Shown: positions 33,300-41,660 of the stretch, piece by piece
Numbering within the stretch: position 1 is the first letter of the stretch
Layout of the letters: each line of letters opens with the position of its first letter
Assembly: GCA_900318955.1 (NCBI GenBank)
Contig: ONMJ01000017.1
Span: 1 to 41,734, forward strand
Direction: 5' to 3'
Origin: an uncultured Bacteroidales bacterium
GTDB taxonomy: Bacteria; Bacteroidota; Bacteroidia; Bacteroidales; UBA932
DNA: 41,734 nucleotides
The notes under the pieces: generated by a model
Told to the model about the DNA's origin: nothing
The model's database searches: none
What the model saw: only the letters and a program-made list of their open reading frames with translations
Made by a program: the position numbers and the translations under genes

Positions 33300-33413
33300 T
33301 TAGATTGCTGCATGTTCATAATAATCCCTATAGTATTTTCGCCATCCTATATCTATCGGATAGAAAGCAGCATGTAGGTATTCGTGGGCCACTTGCGAAA
33401 TTAAATTACTCAA
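33300..33413 (-). pseudogene. Relic of a zinc-protease (HExxH) toxin tip
   Basis: A 37-codon open frame on the minus strand, ending in TAA at 33300, with a stop just upstream and only a TTG as possible start. It reads LSNLISQVAHEYLHAAFYPI and continues with GWRKYYRDYYEHAAI. HEYLH is an HExxH zinc motif, followed 20-odd residues later by Glu in YYEHAAI, a possible third ligand as in gluzincins. The fragment sits between two exported orphan genes and is too short to be functional. It is best read as the end of a lost toxin domain. Confidence 0.5.
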
Positions 33414-33993
33414 TTATAATAGAATCCATCAATCTACGATATTGTTGTATTTGTCCCCTTTTTTTATGGTAATAATCATATACATATATTATATTGTTCT
33501 TTACATAGAAATAACATCCATAAACATCTTCGCAAATAAATATTAAATCTGGATGTTGCTTTATTATATAACGAAATGCTTTAGCCTCTCTCTTCGCGAG
33601 TCCTTTAATTAAGGCTCTAAATTCAGTATCAACGATTTCGACTTCACCTCCATATGATAAAACAATAAGTTTAACAATATCCTTATTATTCACATAATAT
33701 AAATTCATCGGGAAATCGTTATTGACGAGATTTATTGCAATGGTGTCATTTTTACAAGTTAAATCTGCATGAAATACTGTCACGACCTCATAGTTTTCTT
33801 TTGCAAAGTTGATTAAAGGAATAAATCTATCTTGTTGATAATTAAATAAATTATGGATTTTTTCAATTAATACGCTATCTCTCTTTGCTGCATTCCACAA
33901 TCCAGCACGCATAGATAAATTATTATAATATTCTTGCGAGAATATTGGTATGCAACAAAAAGCACAAAAAAGAATAATAATTGTTTTTTTCAT
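33406..33993 (-). CDS. Exported hypothetical protein (orphan immunity-like)
   Basis: A 195-residue protein with a strong signal peptide (MKKTIIILFCAFCCIPIFSQ, cleaved before EYYNN). The mature part is rich in Lys, Asn, Tyr and Ile, with no recognised domain. It is strongly AT-rich. It overlaps by 8 bp the toxin-like relic on the same strand. As with its neighbours, an immunity role against a lost or variable toxin is plausible but not shown. Confidence 0.65.
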   Translation of the reverse strand: MKKTIIILFCAFCCIPIFSQEYYNNLSMRAGLWNAAKRDSVLIEKIHNLFNYQQDRFIPLINFAKENYEVVTVFHADLTCKNDTIAINLVNNDFPMNLYYVNNKDIVKLIVLSYGGEVEIVDTEFRALIKGLAKREAKAFRYIIKQHPDLIFICEDVYGCYFYVKNNIIYVYDYYHKKRGQIQQYRRLMDSIIIE

Positions 33994-34056
33994 ATTTAAT
34001 ATCGTAATCCATTGATAGAGAGGGTCCTCTGAAGAAGTTCGGTTCGGGGCTACATT

Positions 34057-34557
34057 TTAGGGTCTGTTTAAAAACGTTTCATATGGCGGATCCATTTTAA
34101 TATGCTGCTTTTTTTCGTCGGGAGGATAACAGAGGTGATAATCAAGAGAGACCAAATCATCAAAAGTTAACTCATAGCAAACAAGTTTATAGTCATATAA
34201 AGGCTTGTTTCCTCCGATGTTTTCCGTCGAATAAAACGGAACGACATATACAAGGCATCTCTCCGCAGTTTTAGAGAATACATTTTCATAAGAATAAGCC
34301 ACGCCTGAACCATATATCGGAGCGGTATCGTAATTAATAGAATTTGGAGCAACTTCGCAGTTCTCCTTTGGGCGGCCGATAGATATTTTTTTTGAGTTAT
34401 AATCGTCAACTCCCTGATTCAATATTCCCCCGACCACGTATATTGTGTCCGAACTATTGTTTTCAAAAGCTAACGTAGCATGTTCGCCAGGAAGTATTTT
34501 ATTACAAGATAAACAGACGGATACCATTACTGCTATTATCAAAATACGTTTATTCAT
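34057..34557 (-). CDS. Exported lipoprotein of unknown function
   Basis: A 166-residue protein with a lipoprotein signal: MNKRILIIAVMVSVCLSCNK, with Cys in the lipobox LSC at about residue 18. The mature part has beta-rich segments and ends in MDPPYETFLNRP. Similar short AT-rich lipoproteins are common near Rhs/polymorphic toxin loci in gut Bacteroidales, though I cannot check this here. It is the first gene on the minus strand of the orphan cluster. Function unknown. Confidence 0.68.
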   Translation of the reverse strand: MNKRILIIAVMVSVCLSCNKILPGEHATLAFENNSSDTIYVVGGILNQGVDDYNSKKISIGRPKENCEVAPNSINYDTAPIYGSGVAYSYENVFSKTAERCLVYVVPFYSTENIGGNKPLYDYKLVCYELTFDDLVSLDYHLCYPPDEKKQHIKMDPPYETFLNRP

Positions 34558-34822
34558 ATTTGTAAATCATTTGTTCTATAAAATAATGGAGTTTATATCA
34601 AGTAAGTCAGGATATTGACCTATAATTACACTTTCCCCTACAGCATCCTTTTTCCGGAAATAAATAATAAAGGGTATAATCTTCCTTTTAATAATTGATA
34701 AGTTGTTTCAAAACTAATAAATACTAGTTAAACCTCAAAATTTATTTTCTTTATTATTACAGTGTTAGCATGCCTTAGAATACAATACATCCTCTTCTGA
34801 TACAGAAGCAAATAAGACAAAA
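34558..34822. other. AT-rich non-coding stretch
   Basis: About 265 bp of AT-rich DNA between the lipoprotein gene and the transporter terminator. On the minus strand there is a ~40-codon open stretch without a start (ending just before the lipoprotein gene), which may be another gene remnant; no promoter, RNA or repeat could be supported. Confidence 0.4.
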
Positions 34823-34856
34823 AAGATGGTGACTGAAATAGATCGGTCACCATCTT
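34823..34856 (-). terminator. Rho-independent terminator of the dicarboxylate transporter
   Basis: Arms AAGATGGTGAC (34823-34833) and GTCACCATCTT (34846-34856) form an 11-bp stem with a 12-base loop. Read on the minus strand the stem is followed by a T-run (TTTTTTGTCTT), the classic intrinsic terminator, 18 bp after the transporter stop. Confidence 0.85.
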
Positions 34857-34873
34857 GTTATTGAATTAGTTCT

Positions 34874-36250
34874 TTACTGAATGAAACTTGCGAAGTAGCC
34901 CGCGAAGAAAACGTTGGTGATAAGGTAACCAAGTACAGTTGCAACGATTACGCTTATAAGACCCGGCATCATGAAACTGTGGTTGAGGAGATATTTTCCT
35001 ATAACCGTCGTTCCGGATCGGTCGAAGTTGACAGTAGCGATATCGGAAGGATAATTCGGAATGAAGAAGTATCCATAGACGCTCGGAAGGACTCCGAGAA
35101 GTACCGGGCCGGCTATGCCGAGCTCATAGGCAAGCGGAAGCATTGCGACAACGACGGCGCCCTGTGAGTTGATAAGAACTGATACAAGGAAGAAGACGAC
35201 GGCAATTGCCCATGGATATGACTGCACAATTCCGCTGAGCATAACCTTCATCTCATCCATGTAATTGCCAAAGTAAGTGTCTGCAAGCCAGGCGATTCCG
35301 TAGATAGCGACAACAGCGACCATACCAGACTGCCAGACGGCTCCGCCGACGGCCTTCTTGGGCTTTGCCTTGCAGAACATGATATTGCAGGCGGCAGCGG
35401 TGAGCATGATTATCTGGATGATGATATTCATCTTCGGGATGGCTAGATACTCGGCGAGTGTCCTACCGTCACTGACATTTATCATCTGGCAGAATGCGAA
35501 CCCTACGATGATTAGAAGTGCTCCAAGGAAAATGAATACAGATGCCTTGGCCTCTTTAGTGATAGTCTTGTCGAGGGTTGTCGCAGAGTTTCCGTACATG
35601 AAATTATAAGTCTCAGGGTCGGCTTTCCTCTTGAGAAATTCCGGGTCGTTGTCAAGATCCTTACCCCTCTTGAATGAGGCTGCGGCAGCGCACATGAGTC
35701 CGCAAACGCAAGCCGGAATAGTAACCATCAGAACTTGAGGAATCGCCACCATATAGCCGTTGGCGTTGGAGATTGTCACGAAGGCGACTACGGCGGCGGC
35801 AATAGGGGAGCAGGTAATGCCTACCTGGGAGGCAACGGAAGCGACTCCGCAGGGTCTTTCCGGGCGGATGTTCTTCTTGAGAGCAATGTCGCAAATAATC
35901 GGCATGATGGTGTAGACCACATGTCCTGTTCCTACAAGGACGGTAAGGAAGAACGTTACAAGAGGAGCGAGGAAGGTGATATGGTCCGGGTGCTTTCTGA
36001 GCATCTTTTCAGCAATCTGTATCATCCAGTCCATACCTCCCGATGCCTGCAGAGTACCTGCGCATGTGACGGCAGCGATAATGATGTATATGACATCTGT
36101 CGGGGGCGTGCCTGGTTTAAGACCGAATCCGAAGACTAGAATAGCAAGGCCGATGCCGGATATTGCTCCCAGGGCAAGGGATCCATATCGGGAACCCACA
36201 TAGAGAGCTGCAAGTACGATGAGCAGCTCAACAATCATTACAAAACTCAT
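34874..36250 (-). CDS. Anaerobic C4-dicarboxylate transporter, DcuA/DcuB family
   Basis: A 458-residue membrane protein with 10-12 hydrophobic segments. Family signatures include TLQASGGMDWMIQIAEKML, GTGHVVYTIMPIICDIA, RPCGVASVASQVGI and PNYPSDIATVNFDRSGTT. Dcu proteins exchange fumarate, malate or aspartate for succinate in anaerobic fumarate respiration, or import aspartate (DcuA). The two cannot be separated by reading. It is encoded 22 bp after the PPC gene on the same strand and so may share its transcript. Confidence 0.94.
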   Translation of the reverse strand: MSFVMIVELLIVLAALYVGSRYGSLALGAISGIGLAILVFGFGLKPGTPPTDVIYIIIAAVTCAGTLQASGGMDWMIQIAEKMLRKHPDHITFLAPLVTFFLTVLVGTGHVVYTIMPIICDIALKKNIRPERPCGVASVASQVGITCSPIAAAVVAFVTISNANGYMVAIPQVLMVTIPACVCGLMCAAAASFKRGKDLDNDPEFLKRKADPETYNFMYGNSATTLDKTITKEAKASVFIFLGALLIIVGFAFCQMINVSDGRTLAEYLAIPKMNIIIQIIMLTAAACNIMFCKAKPKKAVGGAVWQSGMVAVVAIYGIAWLADTYFGNYMDEMKVMLSGIVQSYPWAIAVVFFLVSVLINSQGAVVVAMLPLAYELGIAGPVLLGVLPSVYGYFFIPNYPSDIATVNFDRSGTTVIGKYLLNHSFMMPGLISVIVATVLGYLITNVFFAGYFASFIQ

Positions 36251-36271
36251 AGAGGTTATTAGTTATTGTGG

Positions 36272-36694
36272 TTATAAGTCATATAGGTTGAGTCCGGTTT
36301 CGGGATCGAACCGGCGCCCGATTTCTCCATCGAAGCTTTCTACGACAAGCTCGCAGGCTCCGCTGAGAACAGCGCTGAGAAGATGGCCTCCGATGCAGGA
36401 ATAATCTCTTCGAGAGGCAGTTATGTGGAGATGAAGATAGACCTCTCCGTCTTTTCTGGAAATATTTCCGGTAAGATTGGTTATTTCCATCTGCTCTTCG
36501 AATGTCTTGTCGACATACTTCTTGGTCGCGGGGTCTAGAAAGCGGAAAGTGGCCTTATTGATGGCTCCGAGTCCGTAGACTGCTCCGCAGCGAATGTCCT
36601 TCTCGCGGCAGAAAGCCGCAAGGGCTGCGGATATTTCCTGATGGTTGTCGATACTCAGCACATACTTGCTGCCGAACTGTTTGAATGCGTACAT
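36272..36694 (-). CDS. PPC/DUF296 domain protein
   Basis: A 140-residue protein that is one PPC (plant and prokaryote conserved) domain. The conserved core LHLHITASRRDYSCIGGHL (~86-104) includes three His residues that can bind metal, and the trimer-forming C-terminal strand VVESFDGEIGRRFDPETGL follows. PPC proteins in plants bind DNA through AT-hooks, but none is present here; the bacterial role is unclear. It is upstream of the Dcu transporter on the same strand, a pairing that might indicate a shared metabolic role. Confidence 0.9.
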   Translation of the reverse strand: MYAFKQFGSKYVLSIDNHQEISAALAAFCREKDIRCGAVYGLGAINKATFRFLDPATKKYVDKTFEEQMEITNLTGNISRKDGEVYLHLHITASRRDYSCIGGHLLSAVLSGACELVVESFDGEIGRRFDPETGLNLYDL

Positions 36695-36750
36695 AAATAG
36701 TTAATTTTGGTAAATATACCTTTTTTTTCCAAATCTTGGCCCGGATTATG

Positions 36751-36758
36751 TATATTTG
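36751..36758 (+). promoter_or_regulatory. -7 promoter element of the exported hypothetical protein
   Basis: TATATTTG matches the -7 consensus and lies 22 bp before the ATG at 36781. A T-run at 36721-36728 is in place of a -33 box. The divergent PPC gene starts at 36694. Confidence 0.55.
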
Positions 36759-36780
36759 TGGATGTAAAACAATTAAGAAG

Positions 36781-37773
36781 ATGAATAAGAAAGCAGCGAT
36801 ACTCGTTCCTCTTTTTCTATTTGCCCTTGCGCAAATCTCTTTTGCAAAAGGGATAAGGTACAACTATAAAACCAACGGAATTACCCATATTTCAGCTGAT
36901 TACGATCGAATCGAGGTCGCCGGGACAGACCCTTTCTATACGAGGGTTGAGTTCGTCGGCTTCCCGGATGGATCATCGGCATATCTTCTCTATATGAATT
37001 TCGAGCAGAAGGCTGCGACAAATGTCCCCAAAGGAGTCAAGATGGCAGTGACCCTTCCGGGTGGTAAGATTATCCGCCTCGACCAGATCGGTACAGATGA
37101 TGCGACAAAGCAGGCGTTCACAAGAGGCAAGAATCGTGTCTATTGGAACAGGACAAAGTATCTCGTGGAGAAGGCTGATATGGAGAGGATGGTGAAAGGG
37201 ATCAAGTCTCTAGACGTTATCACAGGCTGGGATCCTGATGACTATATCCAGGTATCTTTCCCCTCAGATGAACTAGGTAAAGTAATTGCTTCCCAGTGCA
37301 AAGATATTCTCTCTGCATCTTCTTCTACCGCTGAAGTTGATGGAAAGATCGATCGTTATTCAGACAATTCGAGCAGCCTTACCGTGATTGCAAAGCCCGC
37401 TGTTGCAAAGGGTACGTCCAATATCTACAATATCGGCATGTCCTATCTCTATTATAAGAATACCAACTCAGAGGACATGGACCTTACGATTCAGATTGGT
37501 ACAGACTCTGTCAATCAGATAGATATTGAAGCTCCGGTTGTATTTACCTTCTCCGACGGCACGTCGCTGACCCTTCGTCAGACAAGGGAGTCGGAGAACT
37601 TCCTTTGCCTCTATCCTACGATGGAAGATGTCAGAAAGCTTGTTTCCGGAACCGTCAAGAGCATCTCGGTACAGACGAAGAAAGGTGCCGTTACCGACAC
37701 CTTCGAAAATAATTCTTTCTCTTCCGTTGCCAACAAAATCTATCAGACTTTGATGGCTATCTCTGTTCTGTAA
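36781..37773 (+). CDS. Exported hypothetical protein
   Basis: A 330-residue protein with a clear signal peptide (MNKKAAILVPLFLFALAQIS, cut after SFA). I chose the ATG at 36781 because it follows the -7 box and begins the signal peptide. The mature part is beta-rich with two similar-looking halves, both built around dimerised patterns such as GGKIIRLDQIGTDDATKQAF and DGTSLTLRQTRESENF, perhaps an internal duplication. I recognise no family. It is likely periplasmic. It ends 12 bp before the convergent feoAB gene. Confidence 0.8.
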   Translation: MNKKAAILVPLFLFALAQISFAKGIRYNYKTNGITHISADYDRIEVAGTDPFYTRVEFVGFPDGSSAYLLYMNFEQKAATNVPKGVKMAVTLPGGKIIRLDQIGTDDATKQAFTRGKNRVYWNRTKYLVEKADMERMVKGIKSLDVITGWDPDDYIQVSFPSDELGKVIASQCKDILSASSSTAEVDGKIDRYSDNSSSLTVIAKPAVAKGTSNIYNIGMSYLYYKNTNSEDMDLTIQIGTDSVNQIDIEAPVVFTFSDGTSLTLRQTRESENFLCLYPTMEDVRKLVSGTVKSISVQTKKGAVTDTFENNSFSSVANKIYQTLMAISVL

Positions 37774-37785
37774 TAAAGAAATATC

Positions 37786-40185
37786 TTATACCGGCCATAT
37801 GAGAAGCCCCAGGTGATAGGCTATGAATGCCATCACCCAGGCAACGAGTATTGTATATACTGCCGAAAGTATGGCCCAAAGCCATTTTCCAGTCTCATTC
37901 TTTATTGCGACAAAAGTCGCAATGCAGGGGAAGTAGAGGAGCACGAAAACCATAAAGGCTAGGGCTGCCGCCTTGGAAATAGAGGCCTTGAGAGCGGCTT
38001 GGAGGTGGGTGTCTCCAGAATAATCTTCGCCTTCAGACAAGTCTTCTCCCTGAGCATACATAACGCCCATAGTGCTGACTACAAGTTCCTTCGCTCCTAT
38101 ACCAGCAAGAAGGCCTACATCCATCCTCCAGTCGAATCCCAGAGGGTCGAGAGCTGGGGAAATGCCTTTCCCAAGGCGGCCGATGAATGAATTTTCCTGC
38201 TGTGCGGCGGGATTGTGAATATCTTTGCTTTGAGGGAAATAACCGAGGAACCAGATGGCGACAGAGAAGATGAGGATAGTCGTGGCCATCTTTTCGAGAT
38301 ACTGGCGTCCTTTTTCCCATGTATGTCTCCATATCGCTTTACCGGTAGGGACTCGGTAGGGAGGAAGTTCCATCACGAAGGGGAGGTCGTCATCCTTGAC
38401 GAATTTGGAGAGGACAAGAGCCGACAGAATGGCCAGTACAACTCCAAGGAAATAGATTCCGAGAAGAGCAAGTGCAGGGCTTTCCGGGAAAAATGCCCCC
38501 GCCATAAGGACGAAAATCGGAAGACGGCCGGCACACGACATAAACGGGATTATGGCAATAGTCACGAGACGACTTTTCCGGCTTTCAATGGAGCGGGTGG
38601 CCATAATTGCCGGTACGTTGCATCCAAAGCCCATTACCATCGGGATGAATGATTTCCCATGGAGGCCAATCCTGTGCATCAGTTTGTCAACGATGAAAGC
38701 GGCTCTCGCCATGTACCCGCTATCCTCCATCAGCGAGATGAAGAAATAGAGAATCATAATATTGGGAAGGAAGACGAGAACGCTTCCGACGCCACCTATG
38801 ATTCCATCCACCAGAAGGTCCTTGACCCATCCGTCTTTCATGAATTTTCCGAAGAAATCGCCGACCCATCCAATCAGGGCGTCAATCCAGTCCATCGGAT
38901 ACTGGCCGATTGTGAATGTTGCCCAGAAGATGAACCAAAGGAGAAGGATGAATATCGGGAAAGCCGCCCACTTGTTGGTTACAATCCCATCGATTTTATC
39001 GGTTATAGTGCGCCGTGGCCTTTCCTCTTGGTATTTTTCATAAGTCTCAGCTAGCGCCCCTTGGATGAAAGCGTACTTCGCGTCGACAATCGCTGATTCC
39101 GGGTTGGTGCCAAGAATGGACTGAATCCTGTCGTTTTCCTCCTTACGGGCATTCCTGATGGACTCGGCATTTGATAGAGTATCGATAGTCTTCTCGACAT
39201 CCTTGTCGTTCTCCAGATACTTGATTGCCAGGTACCTCGTAGAATATTTAGATCTTATCTCTTCATTTTTCTGAATAAGGAGTTTGACTCTGTCTATACT
39301 CTTTTCTATCTCCGCTCCATGGTTGATATGGATATGCCTTGAAAGGGAAGGATCAGAATGCTCGTAGATTTTGATTACAGTATCAAAGAGCTCGGGAATA
39401 CCCTTTCCGTCCCTTGAAACAGTCGGGCAGACTGGAATTCCGAGAAGCTTTGAAAGCTGAGCCGTATCCAGTTTGTCGCCCTTTGCTTCGAGTTCGTCAT
39501 ACATGTTCAGGGCCATGACAGTCCTGAGGTTCATGTCGATAATCTGGGTAGTCAGGTACAGATTTCTCTCAATATTGGAGGCGTCTACTACATTGACGAC
39601 TATGTCCGGCATTGCGTCAATCAAGTTCTTACGGACATATAGTTCTTCGGGGGAATAAGCTGATAATGAGTATGTTCCCGGTAGATCGACTAGGGTAATC
39701 TGATAGCCGTTATGCTCGAAATGACCTTCTTTGGCATCGACGGTGACGCCGCTATAGTTGCCGACATGTTCATGGGCTCCGGAGGCTATGTTGAAAAGGG
39801 AAGTCTTGCCGCAGTTGGGGTTCCCTACGAGGGCCACTCTGATGACATGGTTCCTCTCTTCGGCGACATGGGCGAGGGCCCTGTCCAGCCTGTCCTTCTC
39901 GTCCAGATCTCCCGGAAGCGCCTGAAGGTGCTCGTCGCTCTGAAGGGCTTCGCGGGCCTCTTCTTCGCTGACGACTTCTATCATCTTAGCCTCCTCTCTT
40001 CTGAGGGAGACTTTATATCCTATGATTTCATATTCAATAGGGTCTCTCAAAGGGGCGTTGAGGACTACTGTCACAGCCTTCCCCTGAATGAATCCCATCT
40101 CAATGAGTCTTTTTCTGAAGCTACCATGTCCGTTGACTCGGACAATTACTCCTTTTTCTCCAGTTTTTAGTTCTGAAAGTATCAT
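37786..40185 (-). CDS. feoB: FeoA-FeoB fusion, ferrous iron transporter
   Basis: A 799-residue protein; the ATG at 40185 (MILSELKTGEKGVIVRV) starts the FeoA domain (~1-72, SH3-like, GFIQGKAVTVV). After a linker comes the FeoB GTPase: G1 GNPNCGKTS (121-129), G2 in YSGVTVDAKEG, G3 DLPGTYSL (167-174) and G4 NMYD. The membrane part has the two Gate domains with LEDSGYMARAAFIVDKL-like SLMEDSGYMARAA and FGCNVPAIMATRSIESRKSR. It imports Fe2+, important for an iron-sulfur-rich anaerobe. FeoA fused to FeoB is common in Bacteroidota. Confidence 0.97.
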   Translation of the reverse strand: MILSELKTGEKGVIVRVNGHGSFRKRLIEMGFIQGKAVTVVLNAPLRDPIEYEIIGYKVSLRREEAKMIEVVSEEEAREALQSDEHLQALPGDLDEKDRLDRALAHVAEERNHVIRVALVGNPNCGKTSLFNIASGAHEHVGNYSGVTVDAKEGHFEHNGYQITLVDLPGTYSLSAYSPEELYVRKNLIDAMPDIVVNVVDASNIERNLYLTTQIIDMNLRTVMALNMYDELEAKGDKLDTAQLSKLLGIPVCPTVSRDGKGIPELFDTVIKIYEHSDPSLSRHIHINHGAEIEKSIDRVKLLIQKNEEIRSKYSTRYLAIKYLENDKDVEKTIDTLSNAESIRNARKEENDRIQSILGTNPESAIVDAKYAFIQGALAETYEKYQEERPRRTITDKIDGIVTNKWAAFPIFILLLWFIFWATFTIGQYPMDWIDALIGWVGDFFGKFMKDGWVKDLLVDGIIGGVGSVLVFLPNIMILYFFISLMEDSGYMARAAFIVDKLMHRIGLHGKSFIPMVMGFGCNVPAIMATRSIESRKSRLVTIAIIPFMSCAGRLPIFVLMAGAFFPESPALALLGIYFLGVVLAILSALVLSKFVKDDDLPFVMELPPYRVPTGKAIWRHTWEKGRQYLEKMATTILIFSVAIWFLGYFPQSKDIHNPAAQQENSFIGRLGKGISPALDPLGFDWRMDVGLLAGIGAKELVVSTMGVMYAQGEDLSEGEDYSGDTHLQAALKASISKAAALAFMVFVLLYFPCIATFVAIKNETGKWLWAILSAVYTILVAWVMAFIAYHLGLLIWPV

Positions 40186-40206
40186 TCTCCGGTGAATTTC
40201 GAGTTG

Positions 40207-40238
40207 CAAAAATACACTATTCACCTTATTAAGTCAAT
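40207..40238 (-). promoter_or_regulatory. Promoter of feoAB
   Basis: On the minus strand the -33 box ATTG (40235-40238) and the -7 box TATTTTTG (40207-40214) are 20 bp apart, a full match to the phylum consensus, and lie 21 bp before the ATG at 40185. Confidence 0.78.
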
Positions 40239-40278
40239 CCTCATTTATTGGTAGGAGAATGAGCAGTTTCCAAGGAGG

Positions 40279-40878
40279 CTATTCGATAGAATTGATGTCA
40301 ATGAGATTGTTCAGGAGGGCATAAACGGTAAGACCGGCGACTGTTTTAATGCCGGTTTTACGAGTGATGTTCTTGCGGTGGGTAATGACAGTATAGATAG
40401 AAATATTATAGTAGTCTGCGATTTCTTTGTTGAGCATCCCCTTTGCGACGCAGACGAGAATTTCCTTCTCCCTCGAAGAGAGTCCCTCGGTATCGGAATG
40501 AGACAGGTCTTGATCGGACTCAGAAGCCTTTCTGAGTTTCTTGACAATAGAAACAGGAGAGTCGTAGATAGATATGACTCCGTCGTATTGCTTGAGGCTT
40601 TCCTCGTCCACGAGGTTTGTCTGAAGGGCTAAGCAGGGGGCACCAGAGAGGGCTGAAAACCGATTTCTGGCATTTCCGCGCTCCTCAATGCCGAAAATCA
40701 TAGGGTCCACGATAATAATATCTGCGGGAGTATTTTTAATTCTGGCCTCACTGGAGGGTGAGAGGTCAGCAAGAACGAACTCGACCCTGAATTCTCCCAT
40801 TTCCGAGAGAATCGATTCAATCCCTTTGGCTACCAGAGGGGAAGGCCCAATCAGGGCTATGCTCTTTTTATTCTCCAT
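40279..40878 (-). CDS. LuxR-type regulator with degenerate receiver domain
   Basis: A 199-residue protein. The C-terminal ~60 residues are a LuxR/GerE helix-turn-helix: LSSREKEILVCVAKGMLNKE and IADYYNISIYTVITHRKNI. The N-terminal ~120 residues are a receiver-like fold: an Asp is kept in ADIIIVDP, but the acidic pair at the first strand end is absent (IGPSP) and the Lys of the fifth strand is lost (IYDSP), so phosphorylation may be weak or absent. It overlaps the hemerythrin gene by 11 bp on the same strand, so it probably acts with or downstream of it. Targets unknown. Confidence 0.9.
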   Translation of the reverse strand: MENKKSIALIGPSPLVAKGIESILSEMGEFRVEFVLADLSPSSEARIKNTPADIIIVDPMIFGIEERGNARNRFSALSGAPCLALQTNLVDEESLKQYDGVISIYDSPVSIVKKLRKASESDQDLSHSDTEGLSSREKEILVCVAKGMLNKEIADYYNISIYTVITHRKNITRKTGIKTVAGLTVYALLNNLIDINSIE

Positions 40879-41575
40879 TGGCTTTCGACATCATGGGAAG
40901 AAGAACTGTATCTTCAATTGCGGTATGTCTTTCAAGATCATTCTCAAGATAATGTATCATCAAAAGGGTCACCGTAATCATTTCTTCTTTGCACTCCGAA
41001 GGAAGGTATTTCGTCACTATACTTTTTAGATCGTGAATCTTCTCCTCTATATTACTATGGTCATCTTCGAGCTGGTCAAAAATATCCCCGCTCAGTTTCT
41101 TTCCACTGGCGAGAGCTTCCGCGAGGGGAAAAATATTAGTCTCCTCGTACTCAAAATGCTTCTCCAGCTCTCTTTTATATTCATTATAGAATTTTCTTAT
41201 GACTTTTCTCTGGCTTTCCCCGCAGGGCTCCATCAAGGTTTCAAGCATTGACGCTAGAGAAGAAATAGCGCTCGAGAGGTAATATTTATGTGAGAGCCTG
41301 AGATAGCTTAGAATCCCGTTCATCTTGATTTGGGAGAGCTCCTGGTCGGAAGGAAGGTAGTCTTCCTGAATGTAGATGTTGCATACAAGCAGGAATGTAG
41401 CCGTATCGACATTGTATTTACGGCAGAGTTCCTCGATAGTCGAGTCACCGAGTCTTAGGGGAATACCCATCCTCGAAAACACACCGAGGATATTGATGTC
41501 TCTGTCCACCAGTTCCGCCGCCTTCATTTTTCCGGAAAGCCGGCTCTCTGTCTGGCCGTAGTTGGTTTCGGTCAT
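40868..41575 (-). CDS. Hemerythrin-domain di-iron protein (RIC/YtfE-like)
   Basis: A 235-residue protein; the ATG at 41575 (MTETNYGQTE) is chosen as it follows the -7 box. The C-terminal hemerythrin HHE region has the His/Glu ligands spread over SHKYY, EKHFEYEETNIFP, LEDDHSNIEEKI, HYLENDLERH and AIEDTVLLPM. Such proteins bind O2 or NO or repair iron-sulfur clusters; the N-terminal Cys of ScdA-type RIC proteins is not obvious, so repair is not certain. It is upstream of the LuxR regulator on the minus strand, with feoAB after that. Confidence 0.9.
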   Translation of the reverse strand: MTETNYGQTESRLSGKMKAAELVDRDINILGVFSRMGIPLRLGDSTIEELCRKYNVDTATFLLVCNIYIQEDYLPSDQELSQIKMNGILSYLRLSHKYYLSSAISSLASMLETLMEPCGESQRKVIRKFYNEYKRELEKHFEYEETNIFPLAEALASGKKLSGDIFDQLEDDHSNIEEKIHDLKSIVTKYLPSECKEEMITVTLLMIHYLENDLERHTAIEDTVLLPMMSKANGE

Positions 41576-41599
41576 AATCGGATTATTAATAGTTTTGGC

Positions 41600-41607
41600 C
41601 AAAGATA
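41600..41607 (-). promoter_or_regulatory. -7 promoter element of the hemerythrin gene
   Basis: Read on the minus strand TATCTTTG matches the -7 consensus, 24 bp before the ATG at 41575. A T-rich stretch about 20 bp upstream is in place of the -33 box. Confidence 0.6.
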
Positions 41608-41660
41608 CTGCTTTAAAAAACAAGAAAAAAGTAATATTTTTTTCAGAAAGTTATTTTTGC

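Noticed and set aside
33242-33472. 76-codon plus-strand frame in the orphan island
   Set aside because: AT-rich chance frame antisense to the relic and the next gene, with no start signals.
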